A stretch of DNA of 64,000 bases from Neodiprion pinetum (Eukaryota > Arthropoda > Insecta > Hymenoptera > Diprionidae), in NCBI RefSeq assembly GCF_021155775.2, contig NC_060237.1, positions 12,797,832-12,861,831 on the forward strand, in the 5' to 3' direction. The notes beneath the pieces were generated by a model that worked only from the letters and a program-made list of their open reading frames with translations, had not been told where the DNA came from and ran no database searches. A program made the translations under genes and the position numbers. The first letter of the stretch is position 1; each line of letters begins with the position of its first letter. Positions 55,404 through 63,943 of this stretch are shown here, piece by piece.

Positions 55404-57250
55404 CTACATGTCTGATTTATTTATCCAACTATTTTGCAAATTGTGGAACCCCAACCACTTCACATATAGCTGATTCCTACGTTTGCGTAATACTTTTTCC
55501 ACAAGGTAACCGTCAGCGTATTTTACTTTACTGAGGTCTTCCTCGTAGAAGCTTCTTTTGATGAGATGATCTTAATAATCGGTGAGTGGATTGGTATTTT
55601 TCACCTCGCTCAAGGTGAATATTTCCGTTGTCCAATTGAATGTGTCACGAGCGCCGCATATTTACACCGACTATAATCATAATCATGTCAATAATTATTA
55701 ATATCGCTTTAGAGACGAGGAAGCATAGCTTTAAATACATTAGTTAATCCATATAAAATATTCTCTACAAAACATTTCGTGGCACATCCAAAACGCAACG
55801 GCGTAGTTGACGGTCAGCAACGTCAGCGTCTCCGCGCCCGCCAGATCCCGGATGTAATAAACACCGGGATGAGGCGATCGCGAGATCACGCGCTTCAAGG
55901 ATGATCGTCGCGAGGCGAGCCTTTGTTCCAAAATTGTGAATTCAGCGAAAACCTCGCTCGCCGCCCGACGCTCCAAGGGGTGTCGGACGAGCGAGTGCAG
56001 TCAGTCCCGTTAGAGACCGCTTAGAAAAACCACATCAACGGAACCCGGCTCCTTCAAAGCTACCGCGTGTAGAGTTTATAAGTCCTTTTTCCGACACCGA
56101 CGATTAGAGTGTAATACTCTAATTCTATACGCGGCTGGAAGGGCTTCTCGCGTCGCGATCTGAGTCTTATGAAGTTAGATTAAGTGCAGAACCTCGAGCC
56201 ACGAACTCCTTAGAGAAGTGTAGCGATAAGCGTATGTGAGGGTTGCTATTGAGTATAATCGTGTGAGAGCGTGAGCCATTCGGACTGTAACCACCGAAAA
56301 GTGAGTAGTTGAATGAGTGGGAACAACTAGAATAAGAACATTCTGTAAGCTTCCGTGTCTCGAATTTTCTCTTGCTTTTCCTTCATTTTGATTCCATTAA
56401 AAATTGGTTCCATCATAAAAATTTCTAAAAACATAAATATTGAATCCTCCAACCCTATTCCCGGGATCGCCCTGTAGAGGACGATCACCTCCTGACCCAC
56501 GTGAAAATAAATATAAACCTCTATAGATACCTAGAGGGTTAAGTCGTCGCGTGCGAGACCGCTCCGCACGTAACAAGTGTATAACTTTTTTTTTAATACA
56601 TTCTTGTACTTGCTGATTCGAACTCGATAACCTACATTGAATTTCCGCGTCCGATCACTTCGTTTGATTTGCCGAGGCTTGTATACGTTACGATATAGTT
56701 GTTTTTCATTGTCCGTGTTGACATCCATCGCTTTCATCCGAATGGTGCGATGCTTGGTGTTATTGTAGGAATTCATCAAATCACCCAAAATATTAATCCA
56801 CCTATAAGATCCTTGGGGAGTAAACCGCTTCTACGTTTTATTTTTCAATTTTCGATTGAAACGTTCACATATCCAAGCCTTCAAGTTGCTAAATGTCGAA
56901 TACATGTTAATATTGTGCTACTTCATGAGTGCTTTGAATTCATTGTTGTGAAATTCTTTGCCTTGAACAACGTGTAGATGTATGGGTATACGGTTCTGCG
57001 TCAGTATAGATTTCATCGCAGCAGTCACATTTTTCCCACTTTTGGACTTTCTTGACACCACTCACGCGTACTTGGAAAATATATCGATGATTTAGAGCAG
57101 GTATTTGTACCCCTTGTTGTACAAACTGTATGCCGTCATGTCAACGAGATCAGCTGGCCAGATATCATCCAGTCCACGTAGATCTACGAACCGACGCTAA
57201 TAATTACGCCGAGCGGGTCGGTGAAGTTCATCCGCTATTGTGGTCTTCAT
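55404..57250 (-). pseudogene. Retroviral-like integrase of viral element 2, split by a solo LTR
   Basis: Starts at ATG 57250 and reads ADELHRPARRNY, then DLRGLDDIWPADLVDMTAY, IIDIFSKYA, KSGKNVTAAMKSIL, HVVQGKEFHNNEF, ICERFNRKLKN, SYNNTKHRTIRMKAMDV and VRISKYKNVLK before the LTR at 56575-55643, then resumes as the chromodomain-like C-terminus ending KSDM at 55404. The N-terminal part lost from element 1 is kept here. The second catalytic Asp of VDRG is Val (HVVQG), and at least five in-frame stops occur, so it is dead. The intron-like gap is the LTR insertion, not splicing. Confidence 0.8.
55643..56575. mobile_element. Solo LTR, 933 bp, inside the integrase of viral element 2
   Basis: Begins TGTCACGAGCGCCGCATA and ends CGCTCCGCACGTAACA; aligns end to end with the LTR at 19096-20031. 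Flanks are AATG (55639-55642) and AGTG (56576-56579), a 4-bp duplication with one substitution. Comparison with the uninterrupted integrase at about 25710-25745 confirms the insertion point. Confidence 0.85.
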
Positions 57251-57287
57251 TGTTTCACTCGCTCTGTGCTACCTAATTTTTCAAACT

Positions 57288-57662
57288 TTAATTCATGCGC
57301 TTCTGCTCTTCAAACGGAACTGATTCTTTCCTGGTTTGTTCCAATGCCGTCACTTTAATATAAAGCTTCCAAGTGGGCTCAAATAACTTAAATGCCTGAT
57401 TGCGATTATTCTTGTTATGCTCGCTCACCTGTTTGAGGGTCTCACTGATTTGCGTCACTCTTTCGTGATATTTTTCGTCCAAACTATTGAGAACTTTGAG
57501 GGAAGCAGCATCATTGGGCTGATATGTGTCAGCTATGTTACACAATCGTTTACCGTCTAGATCATACTGATTGTCGGGGTTTATTTTGAATCCAACGCGT
57601 GAAGGTCCGCGAATAAATTTTTTACCTCCACCACACTCCGAATATCGCCCAAATGAGTCCAT
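57288..57662 (-). CDS. Fibre-like coiled-coil virion protein, 124 aa
   Basis: Intact frame. The ATG at 57662 (MDSFGRYSE) is preferred over two upstream ATGs because the conserved text begins there. KKFIRGPSRVGFKINPDNQY is followed by DLDGKRLCNIADTYQPNDAASLKVL and a coiled coil (ERVTQISETLKQVSEHNKNN). The D-xx-x-KRL-NI-D-xxxNDA pattern resembles phage tail-fibre and neck-appendage repeats, so a virion fibre or attachment role is plausible but inferred. It ends 38 bp before the integrase start on the same strand. The homologue in element 1 is at 26273-26649. Confidence 0.6.
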   Translation of the reverse strand: MDSFGRYSECGGGKKFIRGPSRVGFKINPDNQYDLDGKRLCNIADTYQPNDAASLKVLNSLDEKYHERVTQISETLKQVSEHNKNNRNQAFKLFEPTWKLYIKVTALEQTRKESVPFEEQKRMN

Positions 57663-57726
57663 GCTCATCACTAGACGGTCACTAAACAAATGATGATTCT
57701 ATATTAATCTGCCATTAATAAACGAT

Positions 57727-58493
57727 TCAAGCTTCCCGCAACTCTTTTATGATAGCGAATATTTTGCTGGAATGGCTGGTATTACCTGCAGCTTGCGACA
57801 CCATGAGTAGTCGGAAACGATCTACAATTTCATTTGGGTGATTCCAGTATACGTAATCAACTTCTTGCCTCTACTGTCGCGCAATATTACAGTCGAGTAA
57901 GCCTTTACCTGATTTTTTCGGCGAGCCGACGTGTTGTGCAGTGAAATTTTTATACTTCGCACTTTTTGAACCGTCGCAAAGACTTTCATAGGCTTGGTAA
58001 CGTTTCCGGTGCGAATTTGTCATCGTTACAATTTTTATGTAATCATTCTTGTCTGCGTCATTCATGTACGATGCATCGAGGGATTTTTGAAACAATAATT
58101 AAAGTAATCCCGGCGCTCTCTCATTACTTCTATTCCCGACGTTGATCAAATTATCGATAAAATTGATTCGTGAATTACCAATCATCATATCGTTAGTCAA
58201 CTTTCGAACGCCATATTGGTATCCAAATCAATCATTTTGCTTGTGCTGAACATTTTCAAATATCGTGCCACGGCATCAGTTGTTTTATTCACCGGTGTGC
58301 TTGTAGTGGAAGTTTCACTAAATTTCAGTGTTTCATCATTTGCATCCATGAAATTCCCCTCGTACATATTCCCATTATCCTCATCGTCATCCCAAGTACT
58401 CTCGTCATCTTTTTCTTCTTCTTTTTTCATTGTAACATCCGTTGGTTCCGTTTCAATTTTTTGTTTAATATGCTGCTGCTGATGCTGATGCAT
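57727..58493 (-). pseudogene. Conserved viral-element protein of unknown function
   Basis: An acidic N-terminus (EEEKDDESTWDDDEDNGNMY) leads to DAVARYLKMFSTSKMID, a short-disrupted middle (MIGNSRINFIDNLI, APGLL-stop-LLFQKSLDASYM), then NDYIKIVTMTNSHRKRYQAY, SAKYKNF, and a C-terminus with VYWNHPNEIVDRFRLLMVSQ and SKIFAIIKELREA ending at 57727. This motif order recurs in arthropod integrated-virus elements; I know of no established function. In-frame stops near 58100 and 57870 and a frame change near 58195 break it. It precedes the fibre-like gene on the same strand. Confidence 0.6.
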
Positions 58494-58985
58494 CTTCCGT
58501 TTTCACAACCTCCTTGTTCTCTCCAAACGAGAAATAACCCGCGCCCTATACGGGTTCTAGTAACTTTTGCAAAAATTGATACTTTAGCTGGATAAGAGAT
58601 TTCGAATAAACATAGATATTTTGGGATCGCTATCCGTTACTGTGAGTGATGAGTAAGAGGAGAGCATTAATTTTACCGTAATTGAATGGTTCGCAAAAAA
58701 TTGCTCTCACGGTATTTGGCAGCAATTTTCGATGACGTTTTTTTATCTTCCTCTTTTTACGCGGAACCATTTCGTCAAAATTCGCGACAGGCGGTTCCTC
58801 AGGCTGATCTTAAAATCTCATGGTGCTTGGTTATCATGTCAACAATAACTAAAATTACAGCATATAAATTCATTCTTTTATGGAACTCTCGTTAATGGCT
58901 GCTCGACTATGAAGACGTGCGCACGTAAGAGACGCGGTGGAGGTTAGTTGAATGAAATAATTAATCATCTCTAGATTGAATTGCA
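58494..58985. other. Divergent intergenic region of viral element 2
   Basis: Lies between the minus-strand unknown gene and the plus-strand PLA2-like gene, so it should hold promoters for both. No clear TATA box was identified. Confidence 0.35.
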
Positions 58986-58998
58986 CGTGCCATGGTAT

Positions 58999-59399
58999 CA
59001 GTATGGCGGACCCGTAACGAAATAGACCAGGAGGTTGGCTCGTGGCGATCTGGGAATCAATCCACTGGATGCTGAATGTAAAGATCACGACATTGCATAT
59101 GCAAAGAATCAAGATATGGCAGCAAGAAATCCTGCTGACAGAGTGCTCGCTGAGAAATCGTGAAATCGTCACTTGGCCAAGAACGCTAGTGTGGGTAAAA
59201 AGGCGGTAGCCTGGAGAGTCACCAATACCATGAAAGCTAAATCTAGGATCGGAACGGGTGTAGCTGTGAAGCAGTCGAAATTTGGAGCGGCTGAGAAGAA
59301 GAAAACCATAACAGGTGGCAAGAGTGAAGAGTGGAAGAGGACAGTGAATCTCAAATCTATTATTAGAGCTGCACCATACGACCAGGTCATAGAGTTGTA
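58999..59399 (+). pseudogene. Phospholipase A2-like capsid-associated protein
   Basis: The frame reads QYGGPVTK-stop-TRRLARGDLGINPLDAE, CKDHDIAYAKNQDMAARNP and ADRVLAEKS, then a stop (about 59161) and NRHLAKNASVGKKAVAWRVTN to VIEL at 59399. C-K-x-HD-IAY is the active-site helix of the parvovirus VP1-type PLA2-like family, in which His-Asp catalyses phospholipid cleavage during entry. GDLGIN and LD precede it as usual. The glycine-rich calcium loop is altered (CGPGT expected, GGPVT seen). Two in-frame stops inactivate it. It begins a run of virion genes on the plus strand. Confidence 0.7.
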
Positions 59400-59709
59400 G
59401 AGTCGGCATTAGCAGGTGCGGGTGATTGGGAAGAATGTTTGTGTGCCTCGCTTCATACCTGTGCGTTAGAATTGCCAGCATCCTACCACTCATCATTCCA
59501 ATTCTGGCCGGTCTAAGCTTTACTGGGGATCCAGCGGGTGGTGCTGCGGGTACAGCTAAAACGGTCAACAAAGCTAGCGTCAACAAACATGGTTTGAACG
59601 AATCAAACGGCACAATGCAACAATAAAGGCGATTGCGCTTGGCAAGGGATTATATCTGAGCCCCTACCGCAGCGGCATGAGTCTGTATTCACAACCGGTG
59701 AAAAACTAA
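59400..59709 (+). pseudogene. Small membrane-active virion protein, frameshifted
   Basis: Pieces in successive frames read VPRFIPV, then ASILPLIIPILAGLSF (a hydrophobic helix), GGAAGTAKTVNKASV, and a final frame with ERIKRHNATIKAIALGKGLY and LSPYRSGMSLY to the TAA at 59707. The hydrophobic helix followed by a basic amphipathic segment recalls minor capsid, membrane-lytic proteins. The family is commonly found next to the PLA2-like gene in insect viral elements. At least two frame changes occur. Its end overlaps the start of the protease frame. Confidence 0.5.
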
Positions 59710-59827
59710 CAAAGCTACCACACCGAGCTTTAAATATGACAATTTCACATTTTCATGGCGTTTTCATGCGGAATGATCGACCGAAATCACGATCAAAAAT
59801 CCAAGAATCTGCAATTAATAATCTTAA

Positions 59828-60171
59828 CCCTTTCGGTACGGACGCATTCTACGTCGCGTCGTCCCCGCTGACCGAGCAGTCGCGGCAGGCGTCCGTACTT
59901 GCGGAACAACTGCAAGCGCCCGTCAGACGCACAATACCACGCTATCTTACGCAGAGCGAGTGCAGTCGCTCGTAAGAACAATGCTTAAAAAATTATAACA
60001 TAATGTTGGGTTACCATGGTCACCGTTCGTACATAACAAGCGTCAAATGTTGGGTTACCATGGTCACCGTTCGTACAGAGCGAGCGTCGGGCGTTGAGTG
60101 ACTATAGTCACCGCTCGGACAGGCGAGCGTCGGGCGTTGGGTGACTACAGTCACCAATTGGGCCAAAAGGG
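59828..60171. mobile_element. piggyBac-like MITE, 344 bp, in the protease gene
   Basis: Flanked by TTAA on both sides (59824-59827 and 60172-60175) with ends CCCTTTCGG and CCAAAAGGG, the piggyBac signature. The interior carries about four repeats of a GTTGGGTNACNATGGTCACCG-type unit of about 40-47 bp (about 60003-60160). No transposase. Confidence 0.85.
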
Positions 60172-60203
60172 TTAATGATAAAAACGGTCCAGGAACATAT
60201 TGA

Positions 60204-60639
60204 TGTTACGGGGTAGATTGCGTAGGCTCCGATGAGCGGTAATCGGAGCTTACTCCACGCCCAGCCAAGGTGTTATTTGGCTATTGTAGGGTCCGTTCAC
60301 GTCGACTATGCACTCGCGTGCTACTACTCCCAGTACAGAAAGTGAATGGGATAGAAAGCGATTGATATTAAGGGAAGGTCAACGATTTCCAGTATACGAT
60401 TGTTTATTAGTAGACAAAGCAACGGAGTCGGTCGAAGGAAAAAGGTATGGTCTTGGTTTAGAGGGATAGGTGTCTTGCTTGAGCGCTAGGATGGATCCGC
60501 CTAGTTCAGCGGGATGTAGAAGGCAAGCTAGCCGCGAGTTACAGAAGAATCTGCTGACTCGCGGACGATAAGAGTAGACTACAGAGCGTAAGGTAACTAA
60601 GAGTGTGGGAAAGGAATAAGAAGTCTGGAGGACGTAACA
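60204..60639. mobile_element. Solo LTR, 436 bp, in the protease gene
   Basis: Begins TGTTACGGGG and ends GACGTAACA, flanked by TTGA (60200-60203) and TTGG (60640-60643), a 4-bp duplication with one change. The protease frame resumes exactly across the insertion. A different LTR family from the 933-936 bp copies. A minus-strand open frame inside it is not a gene. Confidence 0.8.
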
Positions 60640-60824
60640 TTGGGTTGCGTACAAAGAAAATGGCGATCACGTTGTGTATTCCGATAGTTACAGTGATTTG
60701 AAACCGCCTAAGGATTTAATGAAGTATCTCGGTGTTGGCAGCGTGAAATACAATCATAAGTGGTATCAGGAATATGATACTGTGATTTGTGGCCACTTAT
60801 GCCTTAATATTTACAGCAGATAGC

Positions 60825-60833
60825 TATAAAAAG
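60825..60833 (+). promoter_or_regulatory. TATA box of the penton-like gene
   Basis: TATAAAAAG, two bases after the protease stop codon and 29 bp before the TTAGTCATG that leads into the gene start at 60862. Confidence 0.5.
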
Positions 60834-60861
60834 ACGAGTGCCACATGAGCAAATATTAGTC

Positions 60862-61522
60862 ATGTCAGAATCGTTGACGTTGACACCGCCGGGCACATCA
60901 TCCGTGCTGGATGCTCAATATTCTACCCCAATTCAGTTATCATCAGAGAAAAACTATGTTCTAGGACTCGTCAAGTTCCTGACATTCAATTCAATACCCA
61001 ATTATCATGAGTAATGTAATATATTTTACCTGGACCGAGCGAAAAACAACAGAGAAGTCATCACGATACCCACGAAAAGCTATCTTTGACATCAATTTAA
61101 GTCTGAAAGCCAACGACAACGAGCAGAACAGTGAAGTCACATGCTATCAAGAAGTACTCTTCAAACCCAAGGATTTCATCGGTCTATTATCGGGATTTAA
61201 AATGGCTGAGCTCGCACGAGACATCACTTATAAATCAGAATTACCGGTGGCCATACTAAAGGTGAATACTTTACGCGTTGAGTGTAACATCACCACAGGA
61301 GCGTACATAAACGAGCGTCGAGCTCACACGATTCATGAATTTTGCCCTACCGTTCCATCAGGATATAAGAGTGTTAAAGTGCCTGCTAACGTCATTGATC
61401 TATCAATCACCACACAGTCACTACACCATTTACAGCTGAGAATAGTCTATCAAGACGACGAGTAAATTAATTTTCATGGAGAAACGATAACTGTGCGCTT
61501 AAACGTAAAATCTCTTAAGTAA
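60862..61522 (+). pseudogene. Penton-like minor capsid protein
   Basis: ATG at 60862 opens PPGTSSVLDAQYSTPIQLSS and NYVLGLVKFLTFNSIPN, stops at 61007, and continues in another frame from that point (IYFTWTERKTTEK, SLKANDNEQNSEV, LFKPKDFIGLLSGF, LPVAILKVNTLRVECNITTG, RAHTIHEFCPTVPSGYK). TAA at 61463 is followed in frame by NFHGETITVRLNVKSL to 61522. The order fits the single jelly-roll, penton-type protein of Polinton/adintovirus-like elements, expected at capsid vertices. One frameshift and one late stop break it. Confidence 0.7.
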
Positions 61523-61530
61523 TCGGAATC

Positions 61531-61737
61531 ATGTTTGGACGCAAAAGTCGGACAACAGTTATGAAAGCGAGAAGGTATGGTCAAAAATCATCAGTTGTCC
61601 AGCACCTCTGGTAAAGCTTACCTCTCCAACAGGGCTGACACCTTTGAACGTTTGGTTTCTCCGGAGTCTAGGTCTTCTATTACGTGGAAATTTTGGAAAA
61701 TACGAATTCGTGTTTGCTGCATTGTGTCCGTGTTACC
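61531..61737 (+). pseudogene. Short virion-associated peptide gene, frameshifted
   Basis: ATG at 61531 gives MFGRKSRTTVMKARRYGQKS; a second frame from about 61599 gives PAPLVKLTSPTGLTPLNVWF and LRSLGLL. A basic N-terminus followed by an LTxxNxxFLxSLG-like segment occurs in short proteins between penton and capsid genes of related elements. Function is unknown; the identification is tentative. Confidence 0.35.
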
Positions 61738-62376
61738 ATGGAAGAAATAATAAGAATACAGAATCCAGGGGCATTTGACGAATCGATGGCGCATTCTGAG
61801 ATTTATGCTCATCAGCCATTTGCATTATTCACCTTCCAGAATAACGATAGCATCCATATTGTTGTTTCACATCAAGACTTGTGTCTACTGCCTAGTAAAA
61901 GCTCTCCTCACATTCACGGAAAAATTACAAAGGGTGATGGTGTGACTGCGGTGGCGACTGCGAAATTGATCAATATGGCTGTTTGTCATTTGTTCGACGA
62001 AGTTTGCTACGAGTTGAACGGTGTGGAGATTAATTGCAATAAAAATGTTGGTATCAGCAGCGTCATGAAGGAACTCTTCCTCAACTTGCAGTGTTATCCC
62101 TACGGAAATTCGAATCTTGATACATCCAATAATCAGTACACCATTCTCTATGACATGTACATCCGGTTTCGAACTGCCCACCTCAACAAAGAAGCTGAAC
62201 TTTTGCTATCGGAGCGTGAATTTATAAAGCAAGTTGTTGAAAACTGGACCGGTGGATACTCGATTGGAATTTGCAGCAAGCGTGAAATTTTCCGCAAACA
62301 CTGCAGCCTATTGCAAGATCTTGCACGATCGAATTGTTGAGTACAGCCCGATTAGTGGCACGGTAAAGAAATTTGT
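61738..62376 (+). pseudogene. Major capsid protein (double jelly-roll type), internally deleted
   Basis: ATG at 61738 opens EEIIRIQNPGAFDESMAH, EIYAHQPFALFTFQNNDSI, LLPSKSSPHIHGKI, NMAVCHLFDEVCYELNGVEI and KNVGISSVMK. The text then jumps to LNLQCYPYGNSNLD and NNQYTILYDMYIRF, characteristic of the C-terminal jelly roll; a middle part of probably 200 or more residues is absent. A frame change near 62235 moves the end to VDTRLEFAASVKFSANTAAY and LHDRIVEYSPISGTVKKF. This is the capsid shell protein of Polinton/adintovirus-like elements. AATAAA at 62518-62523 follows. Confidence 0.8.
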
Positions 62377-62539
62377 GTTAGTCACTTTTGGAATGAGATG
62401 TTCAATTATCATTGCGCCAATAAAGAAAATATATGTATGGTTATTTGCTTGATTTGAAATAAGCTGATCCATTACCATTATCACGTATAAACTGAAGACA
62501 GGATGTACTTGCTGATGAATAAAAAACATTTATTCAAAA

Positions 62540-63127
62540 TATTCAACCGTTATCTTTTGAAACGTTATATTTCACCCAACCACATGATAGAAAGTAGCCA
62601 TATTGCGGCGAACATTGGAAACAACGCAGAGTCGAACGATAGAACATCGATTGATCCATAATGGAGTGGCACCACATGCGACAAACCTGCAGCAACACTT
62701 CTGCCCAGTAACACCAACTGCCGGTAAGGTCAGAGGTAACACCATCTTGCGGTGGATATTCGGCGCACAACAGAGCCAATCGGTCGAACAGCGACTGGTG
62801 GCGCCATCTATGTCAATGCTCTTATCGGTAACAATTCCGTCGATGCAATGTCTGCTTATCCGGAAGCAAAAAATTTAAAATGGTTGCTTATCAGACAACA
62901 CAAAAATCTCATTGTCAAACTGTCTGTCGGTCAAATCGAACTAAAATACAGGCGACGGCATCTGTGATTACGCTACCGTCGGTAACACTATATCAGGTAA
63001 GGCTTATGGGTAACATACTGACCGTCGGTGAGGTGGTAATTGAGGCTACTCTGCCTGTACTCCGCCATTTTATGGTCCAGAACTCACGTATCTATACTAC
63101 TTTGTCAAGCAAGATTCAACGGCTCCA
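62540..63127. other. Downstream part of viral element 2, no assigned gene
   Basis: A minus-strand frame (62543-62779) begins just after a reversed polyadenylation signal, which mimics the convergent arrangement in element 1. Plus-strand frames at 62603-62967 include GGAIYVNALIGNNSVDAMSA. Neither product is recognised, and which strand codes is unclear. Confidence 0.3.
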
Positions 63128-63340
63128 CCCTTGTTTCGTCAAAACTATCGTATTGTACCGGAAATAGCAAGATTGGATCGTAGAATCGAGGTAAATTATA
63201 ACCGAAATCGACCGGAAATCACTCTGCGATTTGAGGGGTTCAGAGATATATTGTGTAGGAGTTGACGGCTTTAGCCTTGTTTCGTGAAAATAACCGTATT
63301 GTACCGGAAACTGCCAGATTGAACCGTAGAATCGAGTTAA
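63128..63340. repeat. Direct repeat of about 65 bp
   Basis: CTTGTTTCGTSAAAA ... CCGTATTGTACCGGAAA ... GCGTAGAATCGAG-like text occurs at about 63128-63192 and again at about 63268-63338, 140 bp apart. The pair might mark the terminal region of viral element 2. Confidence 0.6.
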
Positions 63341-63387
63341 GGGCGTTGCCTATGCCTCGAAAAGCGCGCGCGATCAGAGACTCACGA

Positions 63388-63708
63388 TTTTCCTTCTCAT
63401 TTCCTCATTTTTGAAGAAAATCAGGTTCTTAGGGGGTCATTTTGAAGATAAAGAATAGATCTGTGTCGCCTGTTTTGCCAAATTTTTGATTTCGCTTTCA
63501 GATTTGCGAAAAACGTACTTTAAAGTAGGTTATCTTTGAAATGAGACACAGCGGACAGTGAATTTGTTTTAGAAATTCGGCAAAACAGGCGACACAGATC
63601 TATTCTTTATCTTCAAAATGACTCCCTAAGAACCTAATTATCTTCAAAATGACTCCCTAAGAACCTAATTATCTTCAAAAATGAGGAAATGAGAAGGAAA
63701 ATCACGAA
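63388..63708. repeat. Hairpin with a 31-bp duplication in one arm
   Basis: The left arm (CTTCTCATTTCCTCATTTTT ... AAGAATAGATCTGTGTCGCC) pairs with the right arm at about 63578-63708. In the right arm CTAAGAACCTAATTATCTTC AAAATGACTCC is present twice in tandem. The loop is about 100 bp. Possible MITE; ends not defined. Confidence 0.6.
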
Positions 63709-63943
63709 GCATAGAACAGCAAATTTTTCGCGCAAAAGGCGGGCGGCTGCTAGCGCCACGACCGCGTTGGCCGGCAACTATGCAAATTACAGGCGAGGAG
63801 AGTAGACTCAAACCCCCCCCCGCTACAATTCCGCTCTTTCGAATCCTCGTCGCTCGGCAAGTGGATAGTGTTTCGCGCTTTTATTTTTGCTTGTGTTCTT
63901 CTACCGTGTTTTTTATTATTTCGAGTTAGTATTTATTCCCGCG

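Larger units (their letters stand above)
59709..60823 (+). pseudogene. Viral maturation cysteine protease (adenain/Ulp1-like), split by two insertions
   Basis: Three coding pieces, 59709-59827, 60172-60203 and 60640-60823, remain in one frame once the two insertions are set aside. Motifs: FHGVFMRND, NGPGTYWVAY, VVYSDSYSDLKPPKDL, and ICGHLCLNI near the end (catalytic Cys in CGHLCL). The GTYW site has Tyr where this family normally has the catalytic His, so the enzyme may already have been impaired. It would cleave virion precursor proteins. The N-terminus is abbreviated. It is followed closely by a TATA box for the next gene. Confidence 0.75.
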
